From contig JBIPOE010000003.1 of assembly GCA_044379485.1 (NCBI GenBank), positions 62,001 through 126,000 of the forward strand: 64,000 nt of DNA, read 5' to 3'. Position numbers and translations under genes: made by a program. This document shows, in pieces, positions 8,688 to 16,987 of this stretch. How positions within the stretch are numbered: the stretch's first letter is position 1; the number at the start of each line of letters is the position of its first letter. The notes under the pieces are model-generated. The model saw only the letters and a program-made list of their open reading frames with translations, was not told where the DNA came from and ran no database searches. This stretch comes from CAMDMI01 sp044379485 (lineage in GTDB: Bacteria; Bacteroidota; Bacteroidia; Cytophagales; Flexibacteraceae).

Positions 8688-9377
8688 TTATTTACCTGGC
8701 TCGAAGAGTAGATCCATAAAATCTAAAGTGGCTTGCTCCATTCTTTCTACCACTTTTTCAATTCGCATATTCACCAGATAGTAGCCAAGAAAGGCAATGA
8801 TACCCACTGTTAAACCAGCAGCAGATGTTATCATTTTTTGATAAAGACCGCCGGAAATAACGCCAATTGAAAGATTGTCCGTCATAGCAATGTCATAAAA
8901 AATCTTAATCACACCCATGATCGTTCCTACGAAACCAAACATCGGGGCTAGTTTGGCTATCAAACTTAAATAGCCAATATTTTTTTCCAATTTAGTAATT
9001 TCCAGCTTTCCTACCGCTTCCATTGTGCTTTCAATGGTAGAAGGTGCGTTTCCAATTCTGGAAATTCCTTTGTCCAACATCCTGCTAATAGGAGTATTTA
9101 CGGTTTGGCATAGCCTTCTGGCTTCTGCAACATTGCCATTTTCAAGGCTTGATCTGAGCCCATTTACGAATCCGGGATCGTAAGACATGGCCTTTCCAAC
9201 AGAAAGAAAACGCTCAATAAAAATTGAAATGGAGACCACCGAAAGGATCAAAAGCACCAAAACAATGGTTACGCCCGTGGAACCGCTGGATAAAAGCAAA
9301 TCTATTACGGTTTGCTTATCGACAGTTTGGGTAGCAGCTACTACTGCATTAGAATCTATGGCTTGTAGAAGAATCAT
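8688..9377 (-). CDS. exbB: MotA/TolQ/ExbB proton channel family protein
   Basis: This 229-residue protein has three membrane segments: about 30-52 (TGVTIVLVLLILSVVSIS), about 135-158 (YLSLIAKLAPMFGFVGTIMG) and about 180-205 (MITSAAGLTVGIIAFLGYYL). The central APMFGFVGTIMGVIKIF and the GGLYQKMITSAAGLTVGI stretch are the family signature and line the proton channel. With ExbD it forms the motor complex in the cytoplasmic membrane. A good Bacteroidota promoter (9449-9480) lies 72 bases upstream. ExbB versus TolQ cannot be separated by eye, so the symbol is tentative. Confidence 0.88.
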   Translation of the reverse strand: MILLQAIDSNAVVAATQTVDKQTVIDLLLSSGSTGVTIVLVLLILSVVSISIFIERFLSVGKAMSYDPGFVNGLRSSLENGNVAEARRLCQTVNTPISRMLDKGISRIGNAPSTIESTMEAVGKLEITKLEKNIGYLSLIAKLAPMFGFVGTIMGVIKIFYDIAMTDNLSIGVISGGLYQKMITSAAGLTVGIIAFLGYYLVNMRIEKVVERMEQATLDFMDLLFEPGK

Positions 9378-9448
9378 TTGTACTTAAAGTAATATTTGAA
9401 TTGGAACTGGTAAAGCTTTTGATTTTCAGACTTTCACTTATTAAAAGA

Positions 9449-9480
9449 CAAACCTAAAACAGTCAAAACAGAATTGCAAA
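9449..9480 (-). promoter_or_regulatory. Bacteroidota-type promoter of the exbB-exbD operon
   Basis: On the minus strand TTTG (9477-9480) is followed after 20 bases by TAGGTTTG (9449-9456), which matches the TAnnTTTG -7 element exactly. The predicted start of transcription is near 9442, giving a leader of about 65 bases before exbB. Confidence 0.6.
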
Positions 9481-9483
9481 AAA

Positions 9484-9816
9484 TTAATTTGATTTTAGTT
9501 TAGGATTTTCTTTATGGCGCTCAGAATCTCTAAAAGTTTTCTTTTCAAGATTCTTTTTTAAGGCGCTTTCAAGATCTATTCCGGTTTGGTTGGCCAAACA
9601 AATCAAGACAAAAAGAACATCTGCCATTTCATCACCCAAATCACCTTTCTCAGCATTTTTTTTCCAGGATTGTTCGCCATACTCTCTGGAAATGATTCTG
9701 GCCACTTCTCCAACTTCTTCCATCAAAATGGCTGTATTGGTTAATTCTGAAAAATATCGAACGCCAACAGTTTTTATCCATTGATCCACGATTTCCTGAG
9801 ATTCTTTTATTGTCAT
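9484..9816 (-). CDS. MazG-like nucleotide pyrophosphohydrolase
   Basis: This 110-residue all-alpha NTP pyrophosphohydrolase is of the single-domain MazG/iMazG type. The metal-binding motif EEVGE is at 33-37 and its partner GDEMADVLF at 61-69 (D62, E63, D66). These chelate Mg2+ and hydrolyse non-canonical or excess (d)NTPs to NMP and pyrophosphate. The substrate is not evident; house-cleaning is the usual assumption. It is transcribed divergently from dihydroorotase and ends just before the exbB promoter. Confidence 0.87.
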   Translation of the reverse strand: MTIKESQEIVDQWIKTVGVRYFSELTNTAILMEEVGEVARIISREYGEQSWKKNAEKGDLGDEMADVLFVLICLANQTGIDLESALKKNLEKKTFRDSERHKENPKLKSN

Positions 9817-9875
9817 AATTAGCTAAACGATTTGATTGACCAAAAATGCGAAATCCAGAAAGAAAAAATCAATAA

Positions 9876-9906
9876 TTTGTTTTTTGGTAATCCTAAATTA
9901 ATTTTC
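9876..9906 (+). promoter_or_regulatory. Possible promoter very close to the dihydroorotase start
   Basis: TTTG (9876-9879) is followed after 19 bases by TAATTTTC (9899-9906), a 7/8 match to TAnnTTTG. Initiation from it would fall at about 9911-9913, on the ATG of the gene. Either the mRNA is leaderless or this match is fortuitous. Confidence 0.35.
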
Positions 9907-9910
9907 GGAC

Positions 9911-11248
9911 ATGAATGGAAAATACCTTTTAAAAAACGGAACTTTAGTAAATGAAGGGAGATCAGGTACTTCTGATATTAAAATTCAAAACGGAAGGATT
10001 TCAAAAATTGGTTTTGGACTGAGTGCCGAGGAAAATGAAACGGTAATTGATTGTGGCGGCCTTCATATTTTACCAGGCGTAATTGACGATCAGGTTCATT
10101 TTCGGGAACCTGGCCTTACCCACAAAGCCAATATCTATTCTGAGTCACGGGCGGCCATAGCAGGTGGTGTTACCTCCTTTATGGAAATGCCCAATACCAA
10201 ACCAACCACCACAACCAGGCAAGAGCTGGTAAATAAACTGGCTTTGGCAAAAGATAGAAGTTGGGCCAATTATTCATTTTTCTTCGGGGCAACCAATGAT
10301 AACTTTGAAGAAGTTGTTTCAGTTGATCCTTTGCAAGTAGCAGGTATTAAGATATTTATGGGTTCCTCTACTGGCAATATGCTTGTTGACAACTCGGCGA
10401 CCTTAGAAAAAATATTTTCTTCCACATCACTTGTGATAACCACCCATTGCGAAGATGAGCAAACCACAAGGGACAACTTAGCTTTGGCCAAAAAGCAATT
10501 CGGAGAAAACATTCCTTTTAATCAGCACCCAATAATAAGAAGTAGAGAGGCCTGCTATTTATCTTCCTCACTGGCGATTGGTCTGGCCAAAAAACATGGC
10601 ACTAATTTGCATGTATTACATCTTACTACTGCGGAAGAATTGGCGCAATTTGAAGCAGGTCCAATGGCAGGGAAAAAGATAACAGCTGAAGTATGTGTGC
10701 ATCATTTATGGTTTGACGATACAGATTATGAGCGACTTGGCGGATTGATAAAATGCAATCCAGCCATTAAAAAAGCATCAGACAAAGAGGCTCTTTGGAA
10801 AGCATTACTAGAAGATCGGATTGATATCATTGCCACCGACCATGCACCACATACCTGGGAAGAAAAACAAAATCTATATGAAAATTGCCCTGCTGGCTTG
10901 CCACTCGTGCAACACGGACTGGAAATGATGCTTCACAAGGTAAATCAAAACAAAATCACCATTGAAAAAGTTGTAGAAAAAATGTGTCACAGGCCAGCAG
11001 ATCGGTTTCAGGTTTTTGAACGTGGTTATTTGCGGGAGGGCTATTGGGCTGATATTTCAATAGTTGACAAAAACAAAGAAGACCAAATTAGAAAAGAAAA
11101 CAGTTTATATTTATGTGCCTGGACACCTTTGGAAGGCAGCTTTTTGAAAGGAAAAAACATCCGTACTTTTGTAAACGGAAATCTGGTTTTTGAAAATGGG
11201 GTAATCATGGATCAACCAATCGGAAAACAAATAATATTCAATCGTTAA
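9911..11248 (+). CDS. pyrC: Dihydroorotase, Bacteroidota type with a QxH metal motif
   Basis: This 445-residue amidohydrolase-superfamily enzyme is predicted to cyclise carbamoyl aspartate to dihydroorotate in pyrimidine synthesis. The strand-1 motif reads VIDDQVHFREPG (about 58-69): the first His of the usual HxH is Gln61, while His63 and Arg65 remain. The later elements are present: the bridging lysine in GIKIFMGSSTG, His in TTHCEDE, His in HVLHLTT and the catalytic Asp in ATDHAPHTWEEK. My impression is that this QVHFRE form is common in Bacteroidota enzymes annotated as dihydroorotase. Hydantoinase or allantoinase activity is the alternative; the bridging lysine argues against allantoinase. 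Confidence 0.82.
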   Translation: MNGKYLLKNGTLVNEGRSGTSDIKIQNGRISKIGFGLSAEENETVIDCGGLHILPGVIDDQVHFREPGLTHKANIYSESRAAIAGGVTSFMEMPNTKPTTTTRQELVNKLALAKDRSWANYSFFFGATNDNFEEVVSVDPLQVAGIKIFMGSSTGNMLVDNSATLEKIFSSTSLVITTHCEDEQTTRDNLALAKKQFGENIPFNQHPIIRSREACYLSSSLAIGLAKKHGTNLHVLHLTTAEELAQFEAGPMAGKKITAEVCVHHLWFDDTDYERLGGLIKCNPAIKKASDKEALWKALLEDRIDIIATDHAPHTWEEKQNLYENCPAGLPLVQHGLEMMLHKVNQNKITIEKVVEKMCHRPADRFQVFERGYLREGYWADISIVDKNKEDQIRKENSLYLCAWTPLEGSFLKGKNIRTFVNGNLVFENGVIMDQPIGKQIIFNR

Positions 11249-11257
11249 TTACAGTTT

Positions 11258-13363
11258 ATGAAACATATACTTTTACTTGGTTTTTTGGGCTTTTTAATTT
11301 GCCTGCCAGAATTAACAAAAGCACAAAATGATTATTATCAGGAAGATAGATGGCCAAATCTTAAGTTTATTTATCCGGTGGCAATGCATACTGCACCAGA
11401 TAACAGCAAAAGAATATTTGTTGTTGAACAAACAGGTAGAATAAAAGTATTCAAAGATTCTGGAACTGTAGGTGCAAACGATACCACAACATTTTTAAAT
11501 CTTAGAAACCGCATTGGAAACAGTTCTGGAGGTAGCGAGACTGGATTGTTGGGAATGGCTTTTCACCCCAATTTCACCCAAAATGGCTATGTTTTTGTAG
11601 AATACACATCGCTGAATCCTACTGAAACCTATGTTTCCAGATTTAAATTAGATTCTTTAAACCCCAATCGTTTGCTCCAAAGTTCTGAAAAAAGAATCCT
11701 GAGAGTGGCGCAACCATTTAGCAATCACAATGCTGGTTCTTTGCTTTTTGGGGATGATGGCTATTTGTACATAACCATGGGTGATGGAGGTTCTGGTGGA
11801 GATCCAGGCAACAGGGCACAAAACAGGTCCGAACTTTTGGGGAAAATGTTGAGAATCGATGTGAATGTCCCGGAAAATGGTCCTCCCTATATAATTCCAG
11901 CCGATAATCCTTTGGTTAACAATATTCAAAACTGGAAAAAAGAGATTTATGCCTGGGGCTTAAGGAATCCATGGAAAATCACAAAAGACCCAATTCAATC
12001 TACCATGTGGATTGGTGATGTGGGTCAAGGTGCTTTCGAAGAAATTGATACTTTGAGAAAAGGTGCAAATTACGGTTGGAAAGTTACAGAAGGAAATGCA
12101 ACATACAGTCAGTGTGGATCCTGTGATACAAGCAATTATGAAAAACCACTCACAGTTTATGGAAGAGGGCAGGGTATTTCGGTTACTGGGGGATACGTAT
12201 ATAGAGGTTCAGAACTTTTCAAATTAAAAGGCGCATATATTTATGGCGATTATTCTTCTCAAAGAATCTGGAAACTACAAAAAGAAAATTCACCAGTTTA
12301 CCAAAATGCTCTGATGAATATTGGGCCAAACTTAGGCGCCATTTCCTCCTTTGGGCTGGATTATGAAAATGAGTTATATACAGTTCGTTATAGCGCCTCC
12401 AACGGAAAACTGTATAAATTGCGATGTGGTCCTCCAACTCCAATACTTGCAATGCCTTTAAAACCAACAGTTTGCATTGGAGATTCTCTTGTTTTTACGG
12501 GACCGACAGCTTCAAATGTAGTAGGTTATAAATGGTCAACTGGTGATACCACAAGACGAATTGTAATCCGAAACGAAGGTGTTTATAACCTTAGTCTTCA
12601 AACCAGAAATGAATTCGGTTGCTGGAGTTATATTTCCCAACCCATTCGATTAAGAATCAACCCTTTGCCAACAAAACCGATTATTCCCAATCTGACAGTT
12701 TGCGAAAGGGATAGTGCAGAAGTTAGTTTACCAGGCTCCTTAATTTATTCATGGTCCTCAAATGGAAGTCAAAATATTTTTTCAAGTCCTACCGGAGGAC
12801 AATATTGGGTTTTGGCCTCAGATTCAGCAGGATGTAAAAGTGATACCAGTTTCTTTCAGGTTAATGTAAATGCATCGCCGACACTTCCTGTTTTATCAAT
12901 AAACGGAAATCAACTATCAGTTGCCAGTGCCGGAGCCGCAAGCTATGAGTGGTTTAGGGATGGAATTTTGGTTGAAACCACAACAGTTCCTACTTTAAAT
13001 AACGTTGCTGAGGGTGTTTACACTGTTGTATCTATTTCAAATGCAGACTGTCGAAGCTTGATTTCATTGCCTGCCACATTTGTTTCAACTGATAAAATGA
13101 CCCGAGGAGAACCTGCTTTTTCTTTATTGCCAAATCCGGTAAAAGATGAAATGCTTTTTTCCTTTAACTCAAATAAAACCAACCAAACCATTGATTTAGA
13201 AATTTTTGATATTAAAGGTGTGTCGGTTTTGAAGCAAAATTTAAAATCGAATACCAAACAATCGGAGTTTAAAATTAATGTAAAAGCCTTGCCAAAAGGC
13301 ACATATACAGCAAGAATTTCGGTTGAAGGCAAGAAAATGACCCAGAGAATTTTAAAGGATTAA
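11258..13363 (+). CDS. Secreted PQQ-type sugar dehydrogenase-like protein with T9SS sorting domain
   Basis: This 701-residue multidomain protein begins with a signal peptide (residues 1-22, ending TKAQ). Residues about 35-390 form a glucose/sorbosone dehydrogenase-like six-bladed propeller: RIFVVEQTGRIKVF, ETGLLGMAFHPNF, NHNAGSLLFGDDGYLYITMG and ANYGWKVTEG. Two or three Ig/PKD-like segments follow (about 395-610). The last ~80 residues are a type A sorting domain (LLPNPVKDEMLFSF, IFDIKGVSV, LPKGTYTARI, RILKD). The protein should be exported by the type IX system and kept at the surface or released. The gene follows dihydroorotase by 9 bases, but a functional link is unlikely. Confidence 0.88.
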   Translation: MKHILLLGFLGFLICLPELTKAQNDYYQEDRWPNLKFIYPVAMHTAPDNSKRIFVVEQTGRIKVFKDSGTVGANDTTTFLNLRNRIGNSSGGSETGLLGMAFHPNFTQNGYVFVEYTSLNPTETYVSRFKLDSLNPNRLLQSSEKRILRVAQPFSNHNAGSLLFGDDGYLYITMGDGGSGGDPGNRAQNRSELLGKMLRIDVNVPENGPPYIIPADNPLVNNIQNWKKEIYAWGLRNPWKITKDPIQSTMWIGDVGQGAFEEIDTLRKGANYGWKVTEGNATYSQCGSCDTSNYEKPLTVYGRGQGISVTGGYVYRGSELFKLKGAYIYGDYSSQRIWKLQKENSPVYQNALMNIGPNLGAISSFGLDYENELYTVRYSASNGKLYKLRCGPPTPILAMPLKPTVCIGDSLVFTGPTASNVVGYKWSTGDTTRRIVIRNEGVYNLSLQTRNEFGCWSYISQPIRLRINPLPTKPIIPNLTVCERDSAEVSLPGSLIYSWSSNGSQNIFSSPTGGQYWVLASDSAGCKSDTSFFQVNVNASPTLPVLSINGNQLSVASAGAASYEWFRDGILVETTTVPTLNNVAEGVYTVVSISNADCRSLISLPATFVSTDKMTRGEPAFSLLPNPVKDEMLFSFNSNKTNQTIDLEIFDIKGVSVLKQNLKSNTKQSEFKINVKALPKGTYTARISVEGKKMTQRILKD

Positions 13364-13368
13364 TTCAA

Positions 13369-13411
13369 AATGGCCATGATTGTTTATCCAATTAAGACAA
13401 TCGTGGCCATT
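13369..13411. terminator. Hairpin between convergent genes, overlapping the 3' end of the UbiA gene
   Basis: A 15-base arm (AATGGCCATGATTGT, 13369-13383) pairs with 13397-13411 with one mismatch. It starts 6 bases after the stop of the sugar dehydrogenase gene and covers the last codons of the convergent prenyltransferase gene. There is no long T tract, so termination is inferred from position. Confidence 0.5.
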
Positions 13412-14265
13412 CCACCCAACATTATCCATTTGCAAATCAGGCTTAAGCGGCTAAATGCTTTGCTGGTATCCGCTTTTTTTAATTCAAGAAAAAGATAAAT
13501 CAATAGAATAGCCGGTAAAAACGCAGAAACAATCCAAAGTTTTGGCAACCAGAAACCTGCCCATGAAAATGTGATGATAAAAAGTACTCCAATGGCATAA
13601 AGCAAAATCTTTGTTTTTCGAATTCCCCAAATAATTGGCAGCGTTTTGCATCCATGCCTTGCATCGCCCCGCATATCCTCCATGTCCTTTACAATTTCCC
13701 TAATCAGAGAAATCCAAAAGGAAAAGAGGCAAAATAATGGTAAAACAGGTTTGGCAGGGGGGAAGGCCACGGCTGGCAGATAAAGAGAAACAGAGGTTAG
13801 GACCGCAATAGAAAAATTTCCTATAAAAGGCAACCGCTTCAATGCATTTGAATACAACCATAACCATGAACAACAAAAAGCGACCGTAAAAAAGACCTGT
13901 TTATCCAAAAAATAGCTGAAAGACAGGGAAATACCTATAAAAGACAGGTGCAAAAACATGGCCTTTCTCCTTGAAATAAACTTACCAACTACTACGCGTT
14001 TGGGCTTGTTAAGCACATCTATTTTGACATCATAATAATCGTTGATTACATAACCTCCTGCAGCTGAGCAGACTGAAGCCAATACCAAAAAACCAAAATG
14101 TATTGCATCTGTTTGATCTTTCCACCAATGATTTTCCAAAAGGTAAAAGCCCGTCAAAAGTTGACCGATTCCAATCATGGCCAGATTAGGTATTCTAAGC
14201 ATACGTAAAACTCCAAGAAGTTTATACCTGCGTCGAATTCTGCCAAAATTGGTTTGATCACTCAT
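13384..14265 (-). CDS. UbiA family prenyltransferase (geranylgeranylglycerol-phosphate type)
   Basis: This is a 293-residue integral membrane prenyltransferase. The start at 14265 (MSDQTNFGRIRRRYKLLGVL) is preferred over 14337, since the extra 24 residues are not family-like. The first Asp-rich motif NDYYDVKIDVLNKP and the second KDMEDMRGDARHG bind the Mg-diphosphate of the prenyl donor. About eight or nine hydrophobic segments follow the UbiA topology. In Bacteroidota this subgroup is usually annotated as (S)-3-O-geranylgeranylglyceryl phosphate synthase-like; the acceptor cannot be read from sequence. It is convergent with the sugar dehydrogenase gene and shares its terminator hairpin. Confidence 0.83.
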   Translation of the reverse strand: MSDQTNFGRIRRRYKLLGVLRMLRIPNLAMIGIGQLLTGFYLLENHWWKDQTDAIHFGFLVLASVCSAAGGYVINDYYDVKIDVLNKPKRVVVGKFISRRKAMFLHLSFIGISLSFSYFLDKQVFFTVAFCCSWLWLYSNALKRLPFIGNFSIAVLTSVSLYLPAVAFPPAKPVLPLFCLFSFWISLIREIVKDMEDMRGDARHGCKTLPIIWGIRKTKILLYAIGVLFIITFSWAGFWLPKLWIVSAFLPAILLIYLFLELKKADTSKAFSRLSLICKWIMLGGMATIVLIG

Positions 14266-14427
14266 TTGAAGGCAAAAGTAAAGTTTCAAATTCTGATTGA
14301 GGTGATTTTTAATAACACCAATTCCAACTTCGGCCAAAATAACCAGTGACCTATGTGCATTTACCGTTCCCCTTTTTTCTTTTTATTTAAGTATTTAAGT
14401 AGGTAATATTGGATGTTGATATAAGGA

Positions 14428-15678
14428 ATGAAAAAAGTATTATTGCTTTGGCTGGAAAGTATTCGATTTGCCCTTGGCGCCCTGAAAGCCAATCTTTTGC
14501 GAACATTACTTTCTCTGTTGGGTGTAACTGTTGGCATTTTTGCCATTATTGCTGTTTTTACCCTTGTTGATTCATTGGAGATCAACATCAAACAAAGCAT
14601 GTCCTTTTTTGGCGACAAGGTTTTGTATGTGCAAAAATGGCCCTGGATTTTCGAAAAAAGTTATCCCTGGTACAGATATGTGAACCGCCCGGTTGCTTCT
14701 ATGAGCGACTATAAGTTTTTGGAAAAGAATCTTTTGAATGCCGAATCTATTGCCCTGTATGCCTCCAAAGGAGATAGAACTTTGAAACAAGGCAACAACT
14801 CCTTTAAAGGTGTAAATCTGACTGGCATTACCTATAACTACAACCAAATCAATGATATCCGCCTGGCAGACGGTCGTTATTTTACACAAAGAGAAACTGA
14901 AAAAAATGGAAATCTGGCAATAATTGGAGACGATATTGCCAAAACACTTTTCCCAAATGAATCTGCAGTTGGCAAAAAATTTTCCATTAAAGGCAGGAAG
15001 TTTTTTGTTTTGGGGATAATCAATCATCAGGGATCTAACCTTGTGGGTTTGCCAAGCAACGACATTACCTGTTTGATTCCATATCAGACTTTTGGAGAAA
15101 TGTACCGCATTAAAAATGGCTGGATAGAACCTGTAATTGCGGTAAAAGGTAGGTCAACTGACAACAAATTGCAATGGCTGGAAGGTGAAATAAGAGGGAT
15201 GCTGCGCAGCAGGCGGGGTTTAAAATCGTTTGAGGAAGACAATTTTGCCATTAACAGACCAGAAACAATTGCCAAAGCAATTACCAATATTTTTGACGCA
15301 GTAAGCATTGCAGGGGCCATCATTGGCAGTTTTTCAATTTTAGTTGGCGGCTTTGGCATTGCCAATATTATGTTTGTTTCTGTAAAAGAAAGGACCAACC
15401 AGATTGGCATTCAGAAATCGCTTGGTGCAAGAAACTCCTTTATCTTAAACCAGTTTCTTTCTGAAGCTGTGTTCTTAAGTTTGATAGGTGGCATAGCAGG
15501 TTTATTGCTCGTCTCTTTACTTACATTCATTCCTGCTTCAGTATTTGAAATTGTGATAACCCCTCAAAATATCGCCACTGGCCTTGGTCTCAGTGTGGCC
15601 ATTGGTTTGATTTCTGGCATTGCTCCGGCACTTAGTGCAGCCAGGATGAATCCGGTGGAGGCGATTAGGAGTAAGTAA
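14428..15678 (+). CDS. ABC transporter permease, MacB/FtsX type
   Basis: This 416-residue protein has the MacB fold. The N-terminal membrane segment at about 22-48 (LLRTLLSLLGVTVGIFAIIA) is followed by a periplasmic MacB_PCD domain (about 50-280). Three C-terminal FtsX membrane segments lie at about 290-320, 345-370 and 380-405, ending SAARMNPVEAIRSK. The family exports peptides or lipoproteins, or does mechanotransmission, together with a separate ATPase and often an RND-type adaptor. Neither is adjacent here, so the gene is an orphan permease. Residues NQIGIQKSLGA form the usual coupling helix. Confidence 0.87.
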   Translation: MKKVLLLWLESIRFALGALKANLLRTLLSLLGVTVGIFAIIAVFTLVDSLEINIKQSMSFFGDKVLYVQKWPWIFEKSYPWYRYVNRPVASMSDYKFLEKNLLNAESIALYASKGDRTLKQGNNSFKGVNLTGITYNYNQINDIRLADGRYFTQRETEKNGNLAIIGDDIAKTLFPNESAVGKKFSIKGRKFFVLGIINHQGSNLVGLPSNDITCLIPYQTFGEMYRIKNGWIEPVIAVKGRSTDNKLQWLEGEIRGMLRSRRGLKSFEEDNFAINRPETIAKAITNIFDAVSIAGAIIGSFSILVGGFGIANIMFVSVKERTNQIGIQKSLGARNSFILNQFLSEAVFLSLIGGIAGLLLVSLLTFIPASVFEIVITPQNIATGLGLSVAIGLISGIAPALSAARMNPVEAIRSK

Positions 15679-15925
15679 AGATTTTAGTAGAATTTGGTAT
15701 TTTTTGTGGGTTACTAAACCCCTAATTTTTCAATTTAAAATTGGTACAATTGAGCGCAAATCAACACATTCAGGCAAAACGAATTCTACAAATTGCCTAA
15801 TTGAAATTTATCATATAGCAAGTTATTACCTAATTTACAGTAAAAGAAAAGGCCACTTGGAATAAATACCCGACGGCGAAAGAGGGTTTCTTTATGGCAA
15901 TTCAGAGATTAAATGTCTAATCCTT

Positions 15926-16984
15926 TTAAAGTCCAGGGCAAGGAATTTTTCTGTAAACGATTCGTTTTCTGCACTTTTCGTTTATCAATTGGTAACTCAA
16001 TGAGAGTTCAAAAGTTCTACCGAAAGTATTGACTTGCTTAGAAATAGGCACATCATAGCTGAAGCCAACTTTTATTAAGCCATAATCAGTTGGCACTTTT
16101 GTTCCAACCAAAAAGCAAAGAGATTCCTGATTGATTGAACTTGCCGGGGTCTTCAATATAGGTAAACCTCTGTACCAGACTCCGATTAATAATGGGTCAT
16201 ATGTGAAAAAACTTCCAGCCTCCAATTGTTGAAAAATTCCTTGTAATTTGTAATGAATAGTTGGTGTCAGGCTTTTCTCTGGCCCTTTTGCTCTCCCAAA
16301 CCCTCTGGATCTTTTGAAGGTAAATTTATAACCTGTATGTACGGCCACCTTTAATGGTAATTTATCACTTTCAGCATATAAACTTTGGTTTGGGCTATTG
16401 AGATGGTGACCGGCCCCACCAAAAAAGAATTTATCATTAAAAAATAAAACACCTGTTGCAAAATCTATATAGGTAGCCTCGGCACCATTTAACAATGGCT
16501 CATTTGTAGAAGCAGTTTGGCCCGCTTGAGTAAATTGATCTGGAAATGTTAATCTTGAAAAATCAACGTTTCGGTAATTAAATGATCCCTGAAGGCCTAA
16601 ATGAACTTGCCAATCATTTATTATTGGAACTTTATATGAACCCAAAACAGCAAAACTGGTTGAACTCAATGGAACAACAGATGATTGAACATCTCTAACA
16701 ATGGTAGCCCCCAAACCAAGTCTTCCTGATTTTTCTCTATAATCGATTGATCCATAGAGCGTATTAAAATCACCGTTGTATTGCGACCTGTAATTCACCA
16801 TCGTCTTAATCCTGGAACCGGTCAATTTCCGGCAATCATAGTCATGATTGCCCGTAAATGCAGGATTCAAAAACATAGGAGCCGCATAAATTTGCGTGAA
16901 CTGGGGATCCTGAGCCAATGAAGTCTGGATACCAATTGAAATTAAAACTGGTAAAAGGAATGATTTTCTTAAAAATGCTTTCAT
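15926..16984 (-). CDS. PorP/SprF family type IX secretion system membrane protein
   Basis: This 352-residue predicted outer-membrane beta-barrel has a signal peptide (about 1-24, ending SLAQ). The family opening follows: DPQFTQIYAAPMFLNPAFTG, then NYRSQYNG and a series of amphipathic strands. PorP/SprF paralogues are encoded next to large type-B-CTD adhesins and help secrete or anchor them, as SprF does for SprB. It starts 3 bases after the stop of the 1503-residue gliding-type protein, so the two form a tight operon. The C-terminus (YRKIPCPGL) ends with an extra Cys-containing tail. Confidence 0.9.
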   Translation of the reverse strand: MKAFLRKSFLLPVLISIGIQTSLAQDPQFTQIYAAPMFLNPAFTGNHDYDCRKLTGSRIKTMVNYRSQYNGDFNTLYGSIDYREKSGRLGLGATIVRDVQSSVVPLSSTSFAVLGSYKVPIINDWQVHLGLQGSFNYRNVDFSRLTFPDQFTQAGQTASTNEPLLNGAEATYIDFATGVLFFNDKFFFGGAGHHLNSPNQSLYAESDKLPLKVAVHTGYKFTFKRSRGFGRAKGPEKSLTPTIHYKLQGIFQQLEAGSFFTYDPLLIGVWYRGLPILKTPASSINQESLCFLVGTKVPTDYGLIKVGFSYDVPISKQVNTFGRTFELSLSYQLINEKCRKRIVYRKIPCPGL

Positions 16985-16987
16985 GGT

